Source: Flavobacterium limi
Lineage (GTDB): Bacteria; Bacteroidota; Bacteroidia; Flavobacteriales; Flavobacteriaceae
NCBI RefSeq assembly: GCF_010645075.1
Contig: NZ_JAADZV010000001.1
Span: forward strand, 682,001-746,000
Length of the DNA: 64,000 bases
Direction of reading: 5' to 3'
Shown: one piece after another, positions 25,096 to 33,907 of the stretch
How positions within the stretch are numbered: position 1 is the stretch's first letter
How the letters are laid out: every line of letters begins with the position of its first letter
Translations under genes and position numbers: made by a program
The notes under the pieces: model-generated
Databases searched by the model: none
Told to the model about the DNA's origin: nothing
Seen by the model: only the letters and a program-made list of their open reading frames with translations

Positions 25096-28000
25096 TCATT
25101 TACATTTTGCTAAAATCTCTTTAACTTCTGTTTTACAGCTTCCGCAGCCTAATCCTGCTCCGGTATTTTTACATAAATCAGTAAAATTATTGACACCGCT
25201 TTTAATCGTTTCTTCGATGTTTCCGGCACCAACCTGACTGCAGGAGCAAACTAATTTCCCGAGAACAGGTTTGGCACTTGAACTTCCTCTAAGTAATAAA
25301 TTTCGTTTTTCAGACAATTCGATTTTGCTCTCGATCATGGTTTTGAATTCGGCAAATTCGTTTTTGTCTCCCATTAAAATGGCGCCTACCAATAGATCAT
25401 TCTTAACGATACATTTTTTGTAGTAACGCTGTTTTAAATCAGAGAAAACAATTTCTTCATACGAATCATCATTTTCCGGAATTTCTACTTCTCCGATACT
25501 GCACAAATTAATATCTTCCAGTTTCAGGATATTCATTAAAACCGAACCTTTGTAGTAACTGCTGATATCTCCAGCCAGAAAGTTAGCCAGAATATCTGCC
25601 TGTTCTTCTGCTGCAGATGTGATTCCGAATAGTCTGTTATTGAATTCGGCTATTTCTCCAATGGCATAAATATCCGGATTTGAGGATTGTAAATACTGGT
25701 TCACTTTTACTCCGCGTCCGCATGCAAGTCCTGTTTCTCGCGCAATTTCAATATTCGGAATAGTTCCGATGGTATAAACAATAGCATTTGCCGTAAGGAT
25801 TCGTCCACTTTTTAAAGCGATTTCAAGTTCATTCTCGTTATCAGTTTCAAAAACAGTACTTACCTCATTATCAAAATAAATCTGGATATCACGAAGCTGA
25901 ACTTCCTCGGCTAGTAATTTGCTCGAAATTCGATCCAGCTGGCGTTCCATTAATCGGGAAGCCCTTTGTATGATAGTTGTTTTTACTTTTTTATGTTTTA
26001 ATGCTGCTGCCAGTTCCAATCCTAAAAGACCTCCGCCAACGATCACCACATGCTGTTCTTCGGGAGGCAAATTGGTATTGTCAAGGTGTGCTTTTAAACG
26101 ATCAGCATCTTCTTTTCGTCTCACTGTAAAGCGTCCCGGCAAATGTAATTGAGCGTTTTCAGGCACAAAAGGACGACTTCCGGTAGCCAGAATCAATGAA
26201 TCGTAAGAATGTCTGTCCCCATTACTATCGATAATGTTTTTCTCGGCAGCATTTATTTTACCAACAGCCACACCGGCATTCATTGTAATTTTCAATTTAT
26301 TCAATGCTTCTCCGTCCTTAACTTTTAATAATTGCTGCCAGGTGAATTCGCCTGTCATATATTCAGGAAGCAATACACGATTGTAAAAAGGATTTATTTC
26401 ATTTGAAAAAACGATAATTTCATCTGTAGAATTGAATTCGCGATAATTTTGAATGAAACGGAAAGCCGCTGCACCCGCACCCACAATCGCAATTTTCTTA
26501 AAAGGTTTTACGTATTTCGTAATAGAAACGGTGGTGTATTTAAAATCCGGTTCTTTTGAAATTGGATCAACTAAAGTATTGGTTAGGTTATTGGTTCGGT
26601 TTAGATCATTCTCAAGCTGTTTTCCCCAGTGCATTGGCAGAAAAACCACTTTTTCCCTGATCGAATCGGTAACTTTTGCTTTTACGCGAACCTCTCCGTT
26701 TTTACTGGTTACAGTTATAATGTCCCCATCTTTAATATCCGATTTAAAAGCGTCAATCGGATTTATCTCAAGTACCGGACTAGGCGTATGTGTCATTAGA
26801 CGGGATACTTTCCCGGTTTTTGTCATCGTATGCCATTGGTCACGGACTCTTCCTGTGGTAAGGATAAACGGGAATTGAGGCGTTGGCTGCTCAGAAGTAT
26901 TTTCAATAGAAGTTGGTAAATTAAAAATGGCTTTTTGAGAAGGCGTATAGAATTTTTTATCGGTAAAAAGACGAGGAGTTCCGGGATGTCCATAATCAGG
27001 AACAGGCCATTGAAAAGTACCTTCGGTTTTTAATCGGTTATAATTTAAGAATGAAATATCAATATTGGTGTTTTTGGTCAGCGCGCAATGCTCTTTGTAG
27101 ATTTCTTCGGCATTATTAAAATTGAAGCCATTGAAATTCATTTTTTTAGCAAAACGAATTAAAATTTCAATATCCGGAAGTGCTTCTCCGGGAGGATTGA
27201 TTCCTTTTGGCAAATAAGCAATTCTGCGTTCAGAATTGGTCATTGTCCCTTCTTTTTCAAGCCATCCTGCTGCTGGTAATAATAAATCGGCATATTTAGC
27301 GGTGTCGGCATTGTGTGAAATATCCTGAACCACAACAAATTTGGCGTTTTGCAATGCTTTTTCGATACGACGGGAATCAGGTAAGCTTACTAACGGATTG
27401 GTGCAGATTATCCAAACGGCTTTCATTTTACCTGATTCCAGTGCTTCGAACATTTCGGTTGCGGTCAGTCCCGGTTTATCTGATATCGAGTCAACACCCC
27501 AAAAATCGGCTACTTCTTTTCGGTGTTCCGGATTAGCGAGATCTTTATGTGCAGCCAGTAAACTTGCCATTCCGCCGACTTCTCTTCCACCCATTGCATT
27601 AGGCTGACCCGTAAGTGAAAAAGGCCCTGAACCCGGCTTGCCTATCTGACCTGTTAAAAGCGAAAGGTTAAGTAAAGCGGTATTTTTATCTACTCCAACG
27701 GCACTCTGGTTTAGTCCCATTGCCCATAAGGAGATAAATCCTTTTGCTTTTCCGATGGTATCAGCAGCAAGTTTAATATCGTTCACTGAAATACCGCATA
27801 ATTTTGAGGCTTTTTCCAGTGAGGTTCCTAAAACTAAATCTTTGTATTGTTTAAAGTTTTCAGCGTGGTTTTTTACAAAATCGTGGTCTACATATCCTTT
27901 TTCGATGATGCGTTTTGCCATTGCATGATATAAAATAATATCAGAACCCGGAATAATCTGCAAATGTAAATCGGCGAAAGCGGCCGTATCTGTTCTTCTT

Positions 28001-28611
28001 GGATCGACAACAATAATTTTTACTTTCGGATTATTTTCTTTGTGCTTTTCAAGCCTTCTGAATAAAATAGGATGACACCAGGCAGGGTTTGCACCTGTAA
28101 TTAAAAAAGTATCCGCCAGTTCAATATCGTCGTATGCAATTGGAACTGAATCTTCACCAAATGTTTTTTTGTACCCAACTACGGCAGAACTCATACAAAG
28201 TCTGGAATTGGTGTCTATATTATTGGTCTTTAAAAAACCTTTTACTAATTTATTTACCAGATAATATTCTTCGGTTAAACACTGTCCCGAAATATAGAAG
28301 CCTACACTGTCCGGTCCATGTTTTTTTATAATTGAAGAAAAAACAGCGGCAGCACGATCAATTGCAGTATCCCAGCTTACACGCTCCAAAGGGTAAGATT
28401 TGCTTCCGCGCATTTGTGGATACAAAATCCTGTCTGAAGTATCATTAACTACATAATGTAGATTCCTTCCTTTAGAACACAGCATTCCTTTGTTTACAGG
28501 ATGGTCTTTGTCTCCATCAACCATTACACCATTTTTCGGATCGTTTGTAACGACAATTCCGCAGCCAACGCCACAATAGGAACAGGTAGTTTTGATTTTT
28601 GTGTTTTGCAT
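25096..28611 (-). CDS. Assimilatory nitrate reductase: Mo-bisMGD, FAD reductase and [2Fe-2S] fusion
   Basis: A 1171-residue cytoplasmic enzyme (no Tat signal). The N-terminus has the [4Fe-4S] motif C10-x2-C13-x3-C17-x27-C45, followed by a molybdopterin oxidoreductase of the NasA/NarB type (to about 690, including the molydopterin-binding domain LTTGRVRDQWHTMTKTGKVS). A NirB-like FAD/NAD(P) reductase follows (IAIVGAGAAAFRF near 704, second Rossmann VVIVGGGLLGLELAAAL near 853). The end is a BFD-type [2Fe-2S] domain (CSCSQVGAGN near 1121, GLGCGSCK near 1155). This combines in one chain the catalytic and NADH-dehydrogenase parts that are separate in classical NasA/NasC systems. Length and domains are intact. 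Divergent from the FNR-like gene. Confidence 0.94.
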   Translation of the reverse strand: MQNTKIKTTCSYCGVGCGIVVTNDPKNGVMVDGDKDHPVNKGMLCSKGRNLHYVVNDTSDRILYPQMRGSKSYPLERVSWDTAIDRAAAVFSSIIKKHGPDSVGFYISGQCLTEEYYLVNKLVKGFLKTNNIDTNSRLCMSSAVVGYKKTFGEDSVPIAYDDIELADTFLITGANPAWCHPILFRRLEKHKENNPKVKIIVVDPRRTDTAAFADLHLQIIPGSDIILYHAMAKRIIEKGYVDHDFVKNHAENFKQYKDLVLGTSLEKASKLCGISVNDIKLAADTIGKAKGFISLWAMGLNQSAVGVDKNTALLNLSLLTGQIGKPGSGPFSLTGQPNAMGGREVGGMASLLAAHKDLANPEHRKEVADFWGVDSISDKPGLTATEMFEALESGKMKAVWIICTNPLVSLPDSRRIEKALQNAKFVVVQDISHNADTAKYADLLLPAAGWLEKEGTMTNSERRIAYLPKGINPPGEALPDIEILIRFAKKMNFNGFNFNNAEEIYKEHCALTKNTNIDISFLNYNRLKTEGTFQWPVPDYGHPGTPRLFTDKKFYTPSQKAIFNLPTSIENTSEQPTPQFPFILTTGRVRDQWHTMTKTGKVSRLMTHTPSPVLEINPIDAFKSDIKDGDIITVTSKNGEVRVKAKVTDSIREKVVFLPMHWGKQLENDLNRTNNLTNTLVDPISKEPDFKYTTVSITKYVKPFKKIAIVGAGAAAFRFIQNYREFNSTDEIIVFSNEINPFYNRVLLPEYMTGEFTWQQLLKVKDGEALNKLKITMNAGVAVGKINAAEKNIIDSNGDRHSYDSLILATGSRPFVPENAQLHLPGRFTVRRKEDADRLKAHLDNTNLPPEEQHVVIVGGGLLGLELAAALKHKKVKTTIIQRASRLMERQLDRISSKLLAEEVQLRDIQIYFDNEVSTVFETDNENELEIALKSGRILTANAIVYTIGTIPNIEIARETGLACGRGVKVNQYLQSSNPDIYAIGEIAEFNNRLFGITSAAEEQADILANFLAGDISSYYKGSVLMNILKLEDINLCSIGEVEIPENDDSYEEIVFSDLKQRYYKKCIVKNDLLVGAILMGDKNEFAEFKTMIESKIELSEKRNLLLRGSSSAKPVLGKLVCSCSQVGAGNIEETIKSGVNNFTDLCKNTGAGLGCGSCKTEVKEILAKCK

Positions 28612-28925
28612 CCCGGTTATTTTTAAATACTATAATTGTTGTCTTTGATAAGCCTTCAGATAAAGCACTTATGTAAAGTTATACAAAAATAAGTATTTTT
28701 ACGTATAAATACTTATTTTGTCGATTTATTTTTCTATTTTTGAATCAAAATAAATAAGAAACGGGAAATTCGTTTTCGATGTAGTAATTAGTGAATAGTC
28801 ATTAGTAATTGGTTTAAATTTAAAATTAAACTGAATACAAAAACTTAACTTATTATTTATTTAGTTGAAGCTAATCACTTATTACTAATCACTATGGACT
28901 AAGTATTAAAATAAAAAGCTATCCC
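28612..28925. other. Divergent regulatory region between nitrate reductase and FNR-like genes
   Basis: A 314-base gap. It holds the nitrate reductase promoter (28684-28719) and, nearer the FNR-like gene, short repeated strings around 28791-28825 and 28870-28905 (TAGTCATTAGTAATTGG, then TTATTACTAATCACTATGG) with inverted similarity. No small gene or clear FNR-gene promoter is visible. Confidence 0.6.
28684..28719 (-). promoter_or_regulatory. Nitrate reductase promoter with long FNR-type palindrome
   Basis: The arms AAAATAAGTATTT (28686-28698) and AAATACTTATTTT (28707-28719) are perfect over 13 bases and surround TACGTA (28700-28705). On the minus strand ACGTA-AAAA-TACTT (28704-28691) overlaps the -7 box TATTTTTG (28691-28684) by one base. 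The overlap and spacing are the same as at nirB. A second overlapping 5-4-5 site reads toward the FNR-like gene. Confidence 0.75.
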
Positions 28926-29630
28926 ATGAAAGAAGAATTGGCCATTTGTGATACCTGTGCAAACGAAAACTGTTTCATCAAAAAGCACATTCATTTAGAG
29001 CAGATGAAACAATATGTTGCGAAAAAGCATAGTTTCGTCTGCAAAAAATCGCATCAGTTTATTATTGAAGGAGCTCCTCTTCAGGGACTTTATTTTATCT
29101 GTAAAGGAAAAGTAAAAACGGTTAAAACCGGAATTAACGGACGTGAACAGATTGTCCGGTTAACCAAGAATGGAGACACCATTGGATTTCGGGGTTTTGG
29201 TACCAGCAAGCGTTATTTAATTGGTGCTTACGCACTTGAGGATACTGTTTTATGTAACTTCAGTAATGAAACGATGATAGAAATTCTTAAAAATGTTCCC
29301 GAATTTACATATGATTTAATGCTGTTTTATGCTGATGAACTCAATAAAAGCGAAAATAACATTCGAAAAATCGCCCATATGAATGTACGCGAGCGTGTAA
29401 TTGATTTACTGCTGTATATTCACAAAAAATTTGGTCAAACCAATGGCCTGATAGAAATTGAACTTTCCCGGAAAGAAATTGCTGATTTTGCAGGAACTAC
29501 TGAAGAGCAGGCTATCAGGATAATTTCGAGTCTTAAAAAAGAAGCCCTTATCAAAACGGTTGGTAAAAGAATCGGTTTATTATCTCCTTCCAAACTGCAA
29601 TCTGAAATAATGGAACATAAGTATTTCTAA
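28926..29630 (+). CDS. FNR-like Crp-family regulator with Fe-S-type cysteines
   Basis: A 234-residue regulator. The N-terminus has C8-x2-C11-x4-C16, close to the C20-x2-C23-x5-C29 of E. coli FNR. C110 in EDTVLCNFS aligns with FNR Cys122, so all four cluster-type ligands can be placed. Extra cysteines are 39 and 59. The effector barrel spans about 30-120 and the dimer helix about 126-160. In the helix-turn-helix (about 178-205), E194 and R198 align with FNR E209 and R213, while I197 replaces S212. It is divergent from the nitrate reductase gene. An oxygen- or NO-sensing cluster is inferred, as is control of the AAGTA-N4-TACTT sites. Confidence 0.88.
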   Translation: MKEELAICDTCANENCFIKKHIHLEQMKQYVAKKHSFVCKKSHQFIIEGAPLQGLYFICKGKVKTVKTGINGREQIVRLTKNGDTIGFRGFGTSKRYLIGAYALEDTVLCNFSNETMIEILKNVPEFTYDLMLFYADELNKSENNIRKIAHMNVRERVIDLLLYIHKKFGQTNGLIEIELSRKEIADFAGTTEEQAIRIISSLKKEALIKTVGKRIGLLSPSKLQSEIMEHKYF

Positions 29631-30010
29631 AAGATACATTTTTTATTACCTATATTAATTCTCTTTATTGCACACAATTTTAAGTATTTTTTCATAAACA
29701 CTTAGAGGTGAATCTACGTATGTTTTATATTGTTTAGCATTATATGCTAGAAAAAATGCCTTAGCAGGCATCATTTTCATTTTATCCAAGTCTCTATTTT
29801 TCTTTATACACGATTCTCATCTCAAAATTTAGCTATTGTAATCCCTTGTTGTGCCTCGTTTATTTTGAAATTTATGCGATAACGCAGTAAATAAATTGAC
29901 TTTGAAACGTTTTTTGTAGTAGAAAAAAAATGTTTTTATATGGTAAAAACATAATACTTAAGTATTAATACGTATGTAAGTTTGCTTCATACTAATCAAA
30001 ACAAATTATT
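29631..30010. other. 380-base intergenic region with two hairpins and the porin promoter
   Basis: TAGCAT-TAT-ATGCTA (29735-29749) and TGCCT-TAGC-AGGCA (about 29757-29770) are back-to-back hairpins, possibly ending the FNR-like transcript. A TACGTA lies near 29716. No reading frame of note is present before the porin promoter at 29953-29984. Confidence 0.55.
29953..29984 (+). promoter_or_regulatory. Porin/nrt operon promoter with FNR-type repeat
   Basis: AAGTA-TTAA-TACGT (29960-29973) is a 5-4-5 repeat of the nirB type, overlapping a perfect 12-base palindrome ATACTTAAGTAT (29953-29964). The -7 box TAAGTTTG is at 29977-29984, four bases further away than at nirB. Confidence 0.6.
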
Positions 30011-31462
30011 ATGTTCCAATTAACCAATACTAAACCAACCATTCAAATTTCAAAAAAAGAGCGTTTTTTCAATACGAAAATTTCAAAATCTATTTTATTA
30101 GGATTTGCTATTACATGCTTTTCTCAATACGAAGCAAAAGCACAATTTACACTTACAGGTCAGTTAAGACCTCGTGTAGAAGTACGTGCAGGACAAGGAA
30201 CATTGCAGCAGGAAGGTGACAAAGCAGCTCTCTTTACAAGCCAGAGAACAAGATTATCTGCAGGATATTCTGGATATCGTTTTAAAATTTTTACCACTTT
30301 GCAGGATGTTCGTGTTTGGGGGCAGGATGCTTCATCAATAAACAGAACAACTACAGAAGCTAATAACGGAATTTTACTGCACGAAGCCTGGGCTGAAATT
30401 TCTTTAGTAGATACATTAAGTACAATTCAGAATTTATCAGTAAAAGCCGGACGTCAGGAGATTTCGTATGATGATCAGAAAGTTTTAGGAGGTTTAGACT
30501 GGTTACAGCAGGCGAGACGTCACGATGCGATCATCCTGAAATATGCCAATAAAGGCTGGGTTGCAGATATCGGCGCTGCATTCAATCAAAATAGAGAATT
30601 GAATACCGGAACGATTTACAACGGAACTAATCCGGCATACGGTGCAGGAACAAACGGAATCGGGACTATGTACAAATCGTTTCAGTATGCTTACATCGGT
30701 AAAAAATTCTTCTTCGGAGATTTGTCTTTTCTTTTCTTTAAAGATGATTTCAACAAATACACAAACGTAACATCAGGAACACCGCCGGTAACCACGAAAG
30801 TAAATGGCGAAGGAGTCTGGAGCAGAAATACTACGGGAATTTATTATAATGTAAATGCAACCCGAAAATTAAATTTCATGGGTAGCTTCTATCACCAGGG
30901 AGGCCACGATAAGGACGGAAGATCTTTAAGTGCAAACATGGCTTCGATTACTTCGACTTATCAGTTGGGCAGAAAATTATTTATAGGCCCTGGAATTGAT
31001 TATCTATCAGGTGATGACGGAACAAAAGCTGTAACCGCTACTTCTGACAATAATCGTTTTGATCCCTTGTACGGAACCCCGCATAAATTCTGGGGGAGCA
31101 TGGATTATTTTTATGCAGCCAATGGTTTTGGAAAACAAGGTTTGCTGAATTATTTCTTTAAAATAAAATACAATGCAAAAGACAATCTGACTTTCGCATT
31201 AGACCTACACGGTTTTGAATCGGCAAACAAATTATCTAATGGTGCAGGAGGAACATTAAACTCTTATCTGGGAACTGAAGTTGATTTAACAGTGAAATAC
31301 AATCTTACCAAAATCATCAATTTTGAAGCAGGTTACTCTTTCATGAAAGCAACAAATTCTATGGCTTCAGCAGCAGTTAAAAATGTTGCCAATGCCGATT
31401 TGAATCCACAATTTGCTTATGTAATGCTAAATATCAAACCAAACTTTTTAGCCAAAAAATAA
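30011..31462 (+). CDS. Outer-membrane porin, alginate-export (AlgE-like) family
   Basis: A 483-residue protein with an extended N-terminus and signal sequence ending near ACFSQYEAKAQ-type residues (cut around residue 46). The rest is beta-strand-rich with alternating aromatic residues, e.g. FTLTGQLRPRVEVRAGQGTL, and it matches the alginate-export porin family that is common in Bacteroidetes. A terminal strand with aromatics (FAYVMLNIKP) supports a barrel. It is first in the unit with the nitrate importer, 29 bases before nrtA, and carries the shared nitrate promoter. It is therefore more likely a nitrate/nitrite channel than an alginate exporter (inference). Confidence 0.85.
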   Translation: MFQLTNTKPTIQISKKERFFNTKISKSILLGFAITCFSQYEAKAQFTLTGQLRPRVEVRAGQGTLQQEGDKAALFTSQRTRLSAGYSGYRFKIFTTLQDVRVWGQDASSINRTTTEANNGILLHEAWAEISLVDTLSTIQNLSVKAGRQEISYDDQKVLGGLDWLQQARRHDAIILKYANKGWVADIGAAFNQNRELNTGTIYNGTNPAYGAGTNGIGTMYKSFQYAYIGKKFFFGDLSFLFFKDDFNKYTNVTSGTPPVTTKVNGEGVWSRNTTGIYYNVNATRKLNFMGSFYHQGGHDKDGRSLSANMASITSTYQLGRKLFIGPGIDYLSGDDGTKAVTATSDNNRFDPLYGTPHKFWGSMDYFYAANGFGKQGLLNYFFKIKYNAKDNLTFALDLHGFESANKLSNGAGGTLNSYLGTEVDLTVKYNLTKIINFEAGYSFMKATNSMASAAVKNVANADLNPQFAYVMLNIKPNFLAKK

Positions 31463-31491
31463 ATTCTAAATAACTTTTAAATCTATTTAAA

Positions 31492-32706
31492 ATGAAAAAA
31501 ATAAACACATTCACAAAAACTATATTGACTCTGGTAGTAGTCATAATAGCTTCTTTTTCGGAGATAACAGCACAAAATGATCCGGTAAAATTAGGATTTA
31601 TTCCACTGACAGACTGTTCCCCAATCGTCATGGCAAAAGAATTGGGACTGTTTAAAAAATACGGTGTTGAGGTAGTAGTGACCAAAGAGTCTTCATGGGC
31701 CAATGTTCGTGATAAAATTTTAACCGGAGAATTAGACGGAGCGCACTGTCTGTATTCAATGCCATTTTCGGTTTACACAGGGGTAGGAGGAAAAGCAGGT
31801 TCTGAAATGAAAATAGCCATGATGCTGAATGTAAATGGCCAGGCGATTACACTTTCTAAAGATTTTTGTGGAAAAGTAGGTTTCAAACAAATGAATAAAG
31901 TGGCACCGGTCGTGGCAGCAAAATTAAAAGCCGAAAAAGAAGTAACATTTGCAATGACCTTTCCCGGAGGAACACATGATTTGTGGCTGCGTAACTGGAT
32001 GGCAATTGCCGGAGTGAACCAGAAAACATCAAAAATCATTACAATTCCACCTCCGCAAATGGTAGCCAACATGAAAGTTGGAAATATGGATGGATTTTGT
32101 GTTGGAGAGCCTTGGGGCGGAGTTGCGGTAAAACAGGGAATTGGTTTCACACAGGTGGCCTCTCAGGATATTTGGAAAGACCATCCTGAAAAAGCTTTGG
32201 TTGTCAATAAAGAATTCAGCGAAAAACGCAGAACTGATCTTGTAAAAGTGATGAAAGCGGTTTTAGAAGCCTGCATTTGGTTAGACAATCCTGCCAACCG
32301 TAAAAAGGCAGCCGGAATAATAGGAAAAGCACCTTATGTAAACGCCCCTGCTGATGTTATCGAAAACAGATTAATGGGTAACTACGACTTAGGCTGTAAT
32401 CAGGGAACTCAGGTTTATGCTAAAGATTATATGTTGTTTCACAAAGGCGGGGCTGTAAATTACCCTCGTAAATCACACGCAATCTGGGCAATGGCACAAT
32501 TTGTCAGATTCGGAATGCTAAAAGAAGCACCTAATTATAAAGCGATTGCAGATAAACTGATTTTACAGGATTTATATGAAGAAGTTGCTAAAAGCATGAA
32601 AGTAAAAGTACCAAATGATGATATGAAGCCTTTCTCTTTAACTATGGACAAAACAGTTTTTGATCCTTCAAATCCTGCAGTTTATATAAAAGCAGCTAAG
32701 AAATAA
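31492..32706 (+). CDS. nrtA: Nitrate-type ABC transporter substrate-binding protein (NrtA/CmpA family)
   Basis: A 404-residue periplasmic protein with a signal peptide (MKKINTFTKTILTLVVVIIA, then SFSEITAQ). The fold begins KLGFIPLTDCSPIVMAKELG, and residues such as MTFPGGTHDLWLRNWMA near 160 and DGFCVGEPWGGVAV near 201 are conserved in nitrate- and bicarbonate-binding members. There is no lipobox. The nitrate ligand is inferred from its operon with the permease and ATPase and the nitrate genes around. Confidence 0.92.
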   Translation: MKKINTFTKTILTLVVVIIASFSEITAQNDPVKLGFIPLTDCSPIVMAKELGLFKKYGVEVVVTKESSWANVRDKILTGELDGAHCLYSMPFSVYTGVGGKAGSEMKIAMMLNVNGQAITLSKDFCGKVGFKQMNKVAPVVAAKLKAEKEVTFAMTFPGGTHDLWLRNWMAIAGVNQKTSKIITIPPPQMVANMKVGNMDGFCVGEPWGGVAVKQGIGFTQVASQDIWKDHPEKALVVNKEFSEKRRTDLVKVMKAVLEACIWLDNPANRKKAAGIIGKAPYVNAPADVIENRLMGNYDLGCNQGTQVYAKDYMLFHKGGAVNYPRKSHAIWAMAQFVRFGMLKEAPNYKAIADKLILQDLYEEVAKSMKVKVPNDDMKPFSLTMDKTVFDPSNPAVYIKAAKK

Positions 32707-32714
32707 AATCATTA

Positions 32715-32877
32715 ACACATAGAAAAATAGGTTTTGACCTAAAGGGAATTCGAAAAGAATAAAATTTCTCACACATAGCTAAAATACAAGTATGCTGCCA
32801 CAGATTCAAGGATTAAGATTATTTCTTTAAACCTACTTAAAGCACTTTTAATCTGTGAAATCTTTTTAATCTGTGGC
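32715..32877 (+). repeat. Interspersed repeat in the nrtA-nrtB spacer
   Basis: GCCACAGATT (32797-32806) and AATCTGTGGC (32868-32877) are inverted arms, with an internal AATCTGTGAAATC copy near 32850. Upstream, AACACATAGAAAAATAGG resembles the repeat after nirB. It splits the transporter operon by 221 bases. Confidence 0.7.
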
Positions 32878-32927
32878 TAAATTAACTTTCTTATTCAAAA
32901 ATAATTTCAACTTTAAATCACAACGTC

Positions 32928-33815
32928 ATGTCAGATAAAGATACATTAACACTAAATGATATTAGCGGTCAGGCCGAAGTTCTAACCTCGAATATTACGC
33001 CTGATGCTGTAAAAAATGACAAATTTAAATTGCTGATTAGTCAATTGGCAGAAAAATTAAAATCTACCGCGTTAGCCGGAGTCGGAGTTCTGGTTTTTAT
33101 AGGCTTCTGGACTTTGCTGAGCATTTATACCAAAGATGCTCTTCCGGGACCTTTGGCTACTTTTACTGTTTTAAAAGAAATGCTGAGTGATCCGTTTTAC
33201 GATTACGGTCCGAATGACAAAGGAATCGGATTGCAGTTATTCAATTCGATAAAAACCGTTTTGTCCGGATTTTTATTAGGTTCTTTAATAGCGATTCCAA
33301 TTGGGATTTTGATGGGAGCAAGTGCTATTTGCAAACAGATCTTTTATCCGATTGTACAGCTTTTAAAACCGGTTTCGCCTTTAGCCTGGTTCCCAATTGG
33401 ACTGGTGGTTTTTAAAGATACCGGAATGGCAACCATTTTTATTGTTTTTATTACATCATTGTGGTCCACTTTAATCAATACTTCTTTCGGGATAGCTTCA
33501 ATTCCACAGGATCATAAAAATGTGGCTAAAGCTTTCGGATTTTCGAAAATGCGTTATTTGACCAAAATTTTGGTTCCATACAGTTTGCCTCATATTATTA
33601 CAGGTTTGCGTTTGAGTATTAGTGTTGCGTGGTTGGTAATTGTTGCCGGAGAAATGCTTTCGGGCGGTGCCGGAATCGGATTTTTTGTATGGGACAGCTG
33701 GAATGCCCTGAGTCTGGAAAAAGTAATTTCTGCCATTATTATCATCGGAATCGTAGGACTTCTTTTCGATAAATTATTCACTTTTATTGAAAGTAAAGTG
33801 GCTTATAAAGCCTGA
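32928..33815 (+). CDS. nrtB: Nitrate-type ABC transporter permease
   Basis: A 295-residue integral membrane protein of the NrtB/SsuC/TauC family with about six helices. A 50-residue hydrophilic N-terminus precedes the first. The EAA-like loop AFGFSKMRYLTKILVPYSLP near residue 201 docks the ATPase. Then GLRLSISVAWLVIVAGEML follows. Placed after nrtA and before the ATPase gene. Nitrate specificity is from context. Confidence 0.92.
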   Translation: MSDKDTLTLNDISGQAEVLTSNITPDAVKNDKFKLLISQLAEKLKSTALAGVGVLVFIGFWTLLSIYTKDALPGPLATFTVLKEMLSDPFYDYGPNDKGIGLQLFNSIKTVLSGFLLGSLIAIPIGILMGASAICKQIFYPIVQLLKPVSPLAWFPIGLVVFKDTGMATIFIVFITSLWSTLINTSFGIASIPQDHKNVAKAFGFSKMRYLTKILVPYSLPHIITGLRLSISVAWLVIVAGEMLSGGAGIGFFVWDSWNALSLEKVISAIIIIGIVGLLFDKLFTFIESKVAYKA

Positions 33816-33834
33816 TGAAGGAAAAACATTCAAA

Positions 33835-33895
33835 GAAACAAGGTTGCAAAGTTTCTAGCTTGAAACCTTGAACCTGAAACTTTTTAAAAACTTAA
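33835..33895 (+). repeat. Low-complexity spacer of near-direct repeats
   Basis: CTTGAAAC, CTTGAACC and CTGAAACT follow each other, preceded by GCAAAGTTTC which can pair with GAAACTTT. This is a common style of Flavobacterium intergenic filler. No promoter is seen. Confidence 0.45.
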
Positions 33896-33907
33896 AACTA
33901 AAACATC

